A DNA stretch of 64,000 nt, from the NCBI GenBank assembly GCA_902363825.1, contig CABJBK010000012.1, forward strand, positions 39,215 to 103,214, in the 5' to 3' direction. Positions 58,561 to 64,000 of the stretch are shown here, piece by piece (within the stretch, counting starts at the first letter, position 1; each line of letters opens with the position of its first letter). Source of the DNA: Lachnospiraceae bacterium. GTDB lineage: Bacteria; Bacillota; Clostridia; Lachnospirales; Lachnospiraceae. The position numbers and the translations under genes are program-made. The notes under the pieces were generated by a model. The model ran no database searches. It was given only the letters and a program-made list of their open reading frames with translations, and was not told the DNA's origin.

Positions 58561-60482
58561 TATACCTCATCATCCACAAACATATCGTCCGATACTGCTG
58601 CTTCCGTTTCCTGTCCCGGTTCCGGGATTCCTTTCAGTTCACGGAATATCTTCATAAATTCTTTTCCGGTGATCGTCTCATGCTCATACAGGTATTCCGC
58701 GATCTTATCGAGCACCTCACGGTTTTCATTCAGAAGACGCTTCGCTTCCTCATAGCTGTGATTGATCATCTGCAACACTTCCTGATCGATCTGGGATGCC
58801 GTCTGTTCGCCGCAGTTTAACGCTGCTCTGCCATCGAGATACTGGTTCTCCACACTCGCGAGACTCATCATTCCGAATTTCTCTGACATACCAAACTGCG
58901 TGATCATCGCCCGCGCGATCTTCGTCGCCTGTTCAATATCGTTTGCGGCACCGCTCGTCACGAAATGGAACACGATCTCTTCCGCCGCGCGCCCCGCCAT
59001 ATAAGTAACGATCTTCGCCTCAAGTTCTTCCTTGGTCTGCAGGAACTTCTCTTCTTCCGGTGTCTGCAGGGTATAACCAAGCGCACCCATCGTACGCGGC
59101 ACGATCGTGATCTTCTGTACCGGCTCGGTGTTCTTCTGAAGCGCGGTAACCATTGCATGTCCGACCTCATGATAGGAAACGATCTTCTTTTCCTTATCAC
59201 TCATCGCGCGGTCTTTCTTCTCCTTGCCGCCTACTGCCACGATCTCAAACGCTTCAAACAGATCCGCCTGTGTGACAAACTTACGGCCTTTCTTGACCGC
59301 GTTGATCGCCGCCTCGTTGATCATGTTCGCAAGGTCAGATCCGACCAGTCCCGCAGACGCAAGCGCAAGCGCATCCAGATCCACGTCATCCGCCATCAGC
59401 ACATCCTTGGAATGTACCTTTAAGGTCTCAAGCCTTCCCTTCAGATCCGGCTTATCCACGATGATCCTCCGGTCAAAACGGCCCGGACGGAGCAGCGCCT
59501 TGTCGAGTACCTCCGGACGGTTGGTTGCCGCAAGGATCAAAAGTCCCTTGGACGTGTCAAATCCATCCATCTCCGCCAGAAGCTGGTTCAACGTCTGTTC
59601 ACGCTCGTCGTTACCGCCGCCGTATCTGCTGTCACGGCTCTTACCGATCGCATCGATCTCATCGATAAAGATGATACACGGTGCCTGCTTCTGCGCCTCC
59701 TTAAAGAGATCCCTGACACGGGACGCACCGACACCGACAAACATCTCAACAAAATCCGAACCCGCAAGCGAGAAGAACGGTACTCCGGCTTCTCCGGCGA
59801 CCGCCTTGGCAAGCAGTGTCTTACCGGTTCCAGGAGGTCCTACCAAAAGCGCACCCTTCGGCAGCTTCGCACCGATCTGTGTATATTTGCCGGGATTGTG
59901 CAAAAAGTCCACGACTTCCTGTAAGGACTCCTTCGCCTCATCCTGTCCGGCGACATCCTTAAAGGTAACGCCGGTGCTCTTTTCCACATAAACCTTGGCA
60001 TTGCTCTTTCCGACACCCATCATGCCTCCGCCGCCCATGCGCTTCATCAAAAAGCCGAGCAGGATCCACACGAGCACGAGCGGTATCACAAAGCTTAAGA
60101 TATTGTATACCCAGGTGGATGTGTTGTCCGGTATGGTCGCGCGGATGTCGATATCCTTTTCCTTTAATAAAGGAAGCAACTCGGAATCATTCACATATCC
60201 GGTGTAATAGGTCGTAAGTGAGATCGATCCTTTTTCTGTCTTCGGCGTGATATTGATCTGCTGTGAAGCGAATTCAACCGCCGCAACCTTGTCTTCATTG
60301 ATCATATTTAAGAACTCCGTATAGGAGATCTCTTTCGACATCGACGATGTCTCCAGTCTGGTGACCAGACTCATAATAAACAGCGCTACTAATGTCACGA
60401 CAATGAGCATTAAGAGCATCTGCCCGTTTTTATCATTTCTTTTATCCCCGTTGTTGTTGTTTGGTCCCTGTTGATTATCCAT
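58560..60482 (-). CDS. ftsH: ATP-dependent zinc metalloprotease FtsH
   Basis: The 640-residue membrane protease has helices at about 21-40 and 126-146, a periplasmic-type domain between them, an AAA domain with Walker A GPPGTGKT (215-222), Walker [32 protein letters not shown] and the protease domain with HEVGH (438-442). It degrades unassembled membrane proteins and short-lived regulators. GGAGGACAAA precedes the ATG. A promoter lies at 60537-60565. Its Gly-rich patch after helix 2 (GGGGMMGVG) is typical of FtsH. Confidence 0.97.
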   Translation of the reverse strand: MDNQQGPNNNNGDKRNDKNGQMLLMLIVVTLVALFIMSLVTRLETSSMSKEISYTEFLNMINEDKVAAVEFASQQINITPKTEKGSISLTTYYTGYVNDSELLPLLKEKDIDIRATIPDNTSTWVYNILSFVIPLVLVWILLGFLMKRMGGGGMMGVGKSNAKVYVEKSTGVTFKDVAGQDEAKESLQEVVDFLHNPGKYTQIGAKLPKGALLVGPPGTGKTLLAKAVAGEAGVPFFSLAGSDFVEMFVGVGASRVRDLFKEAQKQAPCIIFIDEIDAIGKSRDSRYGGGNDEREQTLNQLLAEMDGFDTSKGLLILAATNRPEVLDKALLRPGRFDRRIIVDKPDLKGRLETLKVHSKDVLMADDVDLDALALASAGLVGSDLANMINEAAINAVKKGRKFVTQADLFEAFEIVAVGGKEKKDRAMSDKEKKIVSYHEVGHAMVTALQKNTEPVQKITIVPRTMGALGYTLQTPEEEKFLQTKEELEAKIVTYMAGRAAEEIVFHFVTSGAANDIEQATKIARAMITQFGMSEKFGMMSLASVENQYLDGRAALNCGEQTASQIDQEVLQMINHSYEEAKRLLNENREVLDKIAEYLYEHETITGKEFMKIFRELKGIPEPGQETEAAVSDDMFVDDEV

Positions 60483-60536
60483 TTTGTCCTCCGCATGTAT
60501 ATAAAAAGCGTTTCCGCTCTTTATAATATCTTCTTT

Positions 60537-60565
60537 ATTATATGTTTAAAATAAAAATTAAGCAA
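60537..60565 (-). promoter_or_regulatory. Promoter of the ftsH-uvrC-hprK run
   Basis: TTGCTT (60565-60560) and a perfect TATAAT (60542-60537) are spaced by 17 bases. The leader then forms an eight-pair stem with a GAAA loop (about 60503-60522), immediately before the ftsH ribosome site. Confidence 0.6.
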
Positions 60566-60668
60566 TATATAGTTCATGAACTTTTTCCCTTTTTTCTTAA
60601 ATTTTTCTAAACAAAAATCAAACAAAAATCTTTTTGAAAAACAGCTGGATTTTTTACCGGACAAGTTA

Positions 60669-60674
60669 TATAAT
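60669..60674 (+). promoter_or_regulatory. -10 box of pyrG
   Basis: A perfect TATAAT precedes pyrG by 69 bases. The best -35 at the right spacing is weak (TGGATT-like). The leader has no GGGC start or terminator of the B. subtilis CTP-attenuation type. Confidence 0.4.
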
Positions 60675-60742
60675 ATATTGGTTATTTTTAACGTAGACCT
60701 TTTAAATTTTTATATACCATTTATCATAAGGAGGATTTATCT

Positions 60743-62353
60743 ATGCCTGTAAAATACGTCTTCGTCACTGGCGGTGTTGTTTCCGGTCTCGGAAAGGGAA
60801 TCACTGCCGCATCCCTGGGACGTCTTTTGAAAGCCCGCGGCTACAAAGTTACCATGCAGAAATTCGATCCGTACATCAACATCGATCCGGGTACCATGAA
60901 CCCGATCCAGCACGGAGAAGTTTTCGTTACCGATGACGGTGCTGAGACCGACCTCGATCTCGGACACTATGAAAGATTCATCGACGAGAGCCTGACCAAA
61001 AATTCCAACGTCACAACCGGAAAAGTATACTGGTCTGTTCTCCAGAAAGAACGCCGTGGTGATTTTGGCGGAGGCACGGTTCAGGTCATCCCGCACATCA
61101 CAAACGAGATTAAGAGCCGTTTCTACCGCAATTTTTCCGCTACGGATGAGACGCATATCGCCATCATCGAAGTCGGTGGTACCGTAGGTGATATCGAAAG
61201 CCAGCCGTTCCTCGAATCGATCCGTCAGTTCCAGCATGAAGTCGGACATGAAAACGCGATTCTGATTCACGTTACACTGATCCCTTACATCAAGGCTTCC
61301 GGTGAGCTGAAGACCAAACCGACACAGGCAAGCGTAAAAGAACTTCAGGGTATGGGAATCCAGCCGGATATCATCGTATGCCGTTCCGAGCATCCGCTCG
61401 ACCAGGGATTAAAGGACAAGATCGCTCTGTTCTGTAACGTACCGGGAGATCATGTACTCCAGAACCTTGACGTAGAATATTTATATGAAGCTCCGCTTGC
61501 GATGGAAGCAGAAAACCTTGCGAAGGTTGCCTGTGAAAGTCTCCATCTGGACTGCCCGGACCCGGATCTTGCCGACTGGAAAGATATGGTTGAGGCATTA
61601 AAGAATCCGGTACAGGATGTAAACATCGCTTTAGTTGGAAAATACACCCAGCTTCATGACGCTTACATTTCTGTTGTGGAAGCGTTAAAACACGGCGGTA
61701 TCGCAGAGCGCGCGACCGTAAATCTCAAATGGGTGGATTCCGAGACACTGACCGAGGAAAATATTTCCCAGGTGCTCGGTGATGTTTCCGGTATCCTTGT
61801 TCCTGGCGGATTCGGCAGCCGTGGCGTTGAAGGCATGATCCTTGCCGCAAAATACGCGAGAGAAAATCAGGTTCCTTACCTTGGCCTCTGCCTTGGTATG
61901 CAGGTATCCATCATCGAATACGCGCGTCATGTCTGCGGACTGCACGACGCACACAGTATCGAATTGGATCCGAACACCACGCATCCGGTCATTGCGCTGA
62001 TGCCGGATCAGGATGGCGTTGAAGATATCGGTGGTACTTTAAGACTCGGATCTTATCCATGTGTACTGAAGAAAGATTCCAAGGCTTATACACTGTACGG
62101 CGAAGAGATCATCCATGAGAGACATCGTCACAGATATGAAGTCAACAACGACTTCCGTAACATCTTAACGGAAAAGGGCATGGAGCTCTCCGGACTTTCT
62201 CCGGACGGCAGAATCGTGGAAATGGTTGAGATCCCTGCACATCCGTGGTTCGTTGCCACACAGGCGCACCCGGAATTCAAATCCAGACCGAACCGTCCAC
62301 ATCCGTTGTTCAAGGGCTTTGTAAAGGCCGCGATCGACAAAAAGAACGCATAA
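60743..62353 (+). CDS. pyrG: CTP synthase
   Basis: The 536-residue protein has the synthase domain (1-270, with [13 protein letters not shown] and [13 protein letters not shown]) and the class I glutamine amidotransferase (about 295-530), with Cys-383 in GLCLGMQV and a late AHPEF His/Glu. It makes CTP from UTP, ATP and glutamine and is feedback-inhibited by CTP. AAGGAGG lies seven bases before the ATG. It is monocistronic, with a strong terminator, and divergent from ftsH. The usual CTP-sensing leader is not obvious here. Confidence 0.97.
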   Translation: MPVKYVFVTGGVVSGLGKGITAASLGRLLKARGYKVTMQKFDPYINIDPGTMNPIQHGEVFVTDDGAETDLDLGHYERFIDESLTKNSNVTTGKVYWSVLQKERRGDFGGGTVQVIPHITNEIKSRFYRNFSATDETHIAIIEVGGTVGDIESQPFLESIRQFQHEVGHENAILIHVTLIPYIKASGELKTKPTQASVKELQGMGIQPDIIVCRSEHPLDQGLKDKIALFCNVPGDHVLQNLDVEYLYEAPLAMEAENLAKVACESLHLDCPDPDLADWKDMVEALKNPVQDVNIALVGKYTQLHDAYISVVEALKHGGIAERATVNLKWVDSETLTEENISQVLGDVSGILVPGGFGSRGVEGMILAAKYARENQVPYLGLCLGMQVSIIEYARHVCGLHDAHSIELDPNTTHPVIALMPDQDGVEDIGGTLRLGSYPCVLKKDSKAYTLYGEEIIHERHRHRYEVNNDFRNILTEKGMELSGLSPDGRIVEMVEIPAHPWFVATQAHPEFKSRPNRPHPLFKGFVKAAIDKKNA

Positions 62354-62370
62354 AAAATTCTTCACATAGA

Positions 62371-62413
62371 AAAGGATCGCTTGCAGATTTCTCCCGCAAG
62401 CGATCCTTTTTTA
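62371..62413. terminator. Terminator of pyrG, possibly bidirectional
   Basis: A perfect 14-bp stem (62371-62384 with 62396-62409, arm AAAGGATCGCTTGC) followed by T6 on the plus strand. The A-rich left side lets it end the minus-strand zinc-ribbon gene too. Confidence 0.93.
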
Positions 62414-62422
62414 TTTCTTTTC

Positions 62423-62845
62423 TTATTTTTCGGTTACATTCTCTAAGAAACGCAGCTTTCCGTTTTCTTCCTCGGTGCTGACCGCCTTTACGCCGTAGCC
62501 CTTGCGCTGGTCGTTCATTTCCTTTAAGCACTTCTGGCAGAGCGTACCAAAGGTGACCTTTGCGCCGCAGCGCTGGCAGAATGCGTTCATGATCGTCTTT
62601 TCCCCGCGTTCCTTGTACTGGATGCGTCCTTCCTTGATCCACTGCTGCACCATACCGACCGGAATATCAAAATGTTTCGCGACATCATATTCATTGACAT
62701 CCTGGCTGCGTATGTAGTCGCGCACCTCATCGAAAATACGCTGTGCCTCGCAGTTGCTGCACAGATCCCTTGTGTAGCTGTCTAACAGTATTGTGCCACA
62801 GTCCTTGCAATACCGCGCATTATGAAATAAAGTTTTTTCTTCCAT
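62423..62845 (-). CDS. Zinc-ribbon/HTH protein of the YvyF-like type
   Basis: The start is ATG 62845, since GGAG lies nine bases upstream; an open frame extends into the WYL gene. The product is 140 residues: a zinc ribbon CKDCG...CSNC (about 13-34), an HTH-like middle with VAKHFDIPVGMVQQWIKEGRI (about 55-75), a second ribbon CQRCG...CQKC (about 92-108) and a basic end. It resembles YvyF/TIGR03826-type proteins of flagellar operons, though no flagellar gene is nearby. It overlaps the WYL gene by 26 bases. The function is unknown; nucleic-acid binding is likely. Confidence 0.78.
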   Translation of the reverse strand: MEEKTLFHNARYCKDCGTILLDSYTRDLCSNCEAQRIFDEVRDYIRSQDVNEYDVAKHFDIPVGMVQQWIKEGRIQYKERGEKTIMNAFCQRCGAKVTFGTLCQKCLKEMNDQRKGYGVKAVSTEEENGKLRFLENVTEK

Positions 62846-63851
62846 CGTCATCATCTCCGCTCTTTTTTCCATAGTCTTCCAAAATCCGGTCAAGATATCT
62901 GCAGTAACGCTGCCGCACATCTTCCGGTGCCTGTATGCGCACGCCGTCTCCAAGCCCCGTCAGCCATCCGAAGAACTGTCTGCTCACCGCGACCTTCGTC
63001 CGCAGGAAAAAACTGTCCTCATCTCTTCTCCGCGTACTGACCTCCTGCCCGAACCGGTCGATCATCACACCGATCAGTTCATTCCGGCAGACCAGTGTCA
63101 CCACTTCTTCTTCACCGGCAAACATGCCAAATGTTTTTTTCGTATACGCGCCGACATCAAAATCCGCAAACTCTTCCGCTCCCTCTCTCGCTTCCCTGCA
63201 CAACGAGATCCGAAGCATCTTATCCACACGGAAGTGCTTGATGATCCCGGCTTTCGCGTCGTAGGCGATCAGATAATAGTTTTCATCATCCCAGGAAAGC
63301 AAAAACGGACTGACCTCATAAAATCCGCCGTCTCTTTTTAATTCCATCTGCTTATCGACCGTCCACGCAAAATACTGGAACCGGATCTTTACGCCTTTTG
63401 CGATCGCGCTGTGGATCTTGTCCACATTGTAGTAGATCTTCTCATTCACCGCCTTACTGCGGTTTGTCACCACAACCTGACGGTTTAACTGCTTCGCGTT
63501 TTCCCTGCTCGTAAGCGTTTCCAGCTTGTGGATCAGCTCCCTCGATTTCTTCGTCGTGATAAACTTGGATGCCACCACCGCGTCTACCAAAAGCTTTAAC
63601 TCCGCCAGCTCGAACTCGCGCTCTCCCAGATAGTATCCACCGGGTTTTTGCGTCACTTTTATAATATCCACGCCAAAATCCTCAAGCGCCGCGATATCGT
63701 TATAAATACTCTTTCGCTCCGCCTGGATCCCATATGCCAAAAGCCGTTCGATCAGCTGTGTTGTTGTAAGCGGATGCTTCTCGTCCGTCTCCTCTTTCAG
63801 TATCTTTAACAAGCAGAGGATCTTTAATTTCTGCTGATAAGATCTTGCCAT
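62820..63851 (-). CDS. WYL-domain transcriptional regulator
   Basis: The start ATG 63851 gives 343 residues: an N-terminal winged helix-turn-helix (1-75, with AERKSIYNDIAALEDFGVDI), a middle part, and a WYL domain (about 135-225) where the aromatic motif appears as FLLSWDDENYYLIAYD, followed by a WCX-like end (about 250-330). WYL regulators sense nucleic acids or ligands and often control DNA-repair or defence genes; no such genes are visible here. A consensus promoter lies directly upstream. The last codons overlap the zinc-ribbon gene. Confidence 0.88.
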   Translation of the reverse strand: MARSYQQKLKILCLLKILKEETDEKHPLTTTQLIERLLAYGIQAERKSIYNDIAALEDFGVDIIKVTQKPGGYYLGEREFELAELKLLVDAVVASKFITTKKSRELIHKLETLTSRENAKQLNRQVVVTNRSKAVNEKIYYNVDKIHSAIAKGVKIRFQYFAWTVDKQMELKRDGGFYEVSPFLLSWDDENYYLIAYDAKAGIIKHFRVDKMLRISLCREAREGAEEFADFDVGAYTKKTFGMFAGEEEVVTLVCRNELIGVMIDRFGQEVSTRRRDEDSFFLRTKVAVSRQFFGWLTGLGDGVRIQAPEDVRQRYCRYLDRILEDYGKKSGDDDDGRKNFIS

Positions 63852-63879
63852 TTCACCACCCGCTCTTTCCCTTAAAACC

Positions 63880-63908
63880 ATGATATAATGAGATATTTCT
63901 TTTGTCAA
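63880..63908 (-). promoter_or_regulatory. Promoter of the WYL regulator gene
   Basis: A perfect TTGACA (63908-63903) and TATCAT (63885-63880) are spaced by 17 bases, about 29 bases before the start codon. Confidence 0.75.
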
Positions 63909-64000
63909 CGAATCCAGACAATTTGATAGTGTAAGTTTGTTGTAGGAATTAATAGAGCAGACTTGCCCCTTGAACCAGTCAGAATTAGTTGACTGATTTT

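Noticed and set aside
60675..60742. CTP-sensing attenuator in the pyrG leader
   Set aside because: The leader has neither a GGGC start nor a terminator hairpin of the B. subtilis type.
1..64000. tRNA, rRNA, prophage, integrase or insertion sequence genes
   Set aside because: None was recognised on either strand; only the two remnant patches hint at past mobile activity.

Overview
The window looks like a chromosome segment of a butyrate-producing gut Lachnospiraceae, most like Roseburia or Agathobacter/Eubacterium rectale. This is inferred from a full-length butyryl-CoA:acetate CoA-transferase, the conserved Gram-positive block ftsH-uvrC-hprK-murB-rapZ-whiA-HPr, the ecfA1-ecfA2-ecfT-truA-rplM-rpsI block, AGGAGG-type ribosome binding sites and TTGACA/TATAAT promoters with 17-base spacers. 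No phage, insertion sequence, CRISPR array, rRNA or tRNA was recognised. Almost everything is on the minus strand.

Layout. 1-2.3 kb: the cut end of a soluble chemotaxis transducer behind a FIST sensor gene, then two small cysteine-containing proteins. 2.4-6.2 kb: a CgeB-like glycosyltransferase, a glycogen debranching enzyme and a small membrane protein. 6.2-8.7 kb: a cobalt/nickel ECF transporter (cbiM with a fused CbiN-like tail, cbiQ, cbiO). 9-10.4 kb: but, alone on the plus strand with its own promoter and terminator. 10.4-25 kb: housekeeping and accessory genes (YtvI-like permease, RluA synthase, TM2 zinc-ribbon protein, two MATE pumps, phosphodiesterase, Dus, an SDR/ThuA/isomerase set, a LytTR-DUF3021 pair, MgtE). 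It contains two gene-remnant patches, at 14.9-15.6 kb and 25.0-25.2 kb.

25.3-34.6 kb: rpsI, rplM, truA and the ECF vitamin-transporter core, then trmL, an aminotransferase with its Lrp-type regulator, an AIR-synthase-like protein and a VanW protein. 34.8-40.4 kb: a 35-residue membrane protein antisense to a long leader, an exonuclease, a B12-binding radical SAM protein, an ASKHA/2Fe-2S activator and an MntP-like exporter. 40.5-46.7 kb: an envelope module of heptad-repeat protein, MMPL pump, TetR regulator and HD-GYP phosphodiesterase. 46.9-50.1 kb: type III glutamine synthetase and class II aldolase. 50.2-60.5 kb: a long run from ftsH to a lipid kinase containing HprK and an HPr-like protein with Glu in place of His-15. 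60.7-63.9 kb: pyrG, a zinc-ribbon/HTH protein and a WYL regulator.

The most distinctive signals are regulatory. Three genes or operons (mgtE, the glutamine synthetase, the MMPL pump) have a recognisable promoter followed by an intrinsic terminator before the start codon, which suggests transcription attenuation. The mgtE leader also contains a 38-codon reading frame with a ribosome binding site. Other notable points are a 76-residue protein with cysteines exactly every eight residues in two tandem copies, the Glu-15 HPr encoded in the same gene run as HprK, and 21-base in-frame repeats in the envelope protein. All calls come from reading the sequence; no database search was possible.
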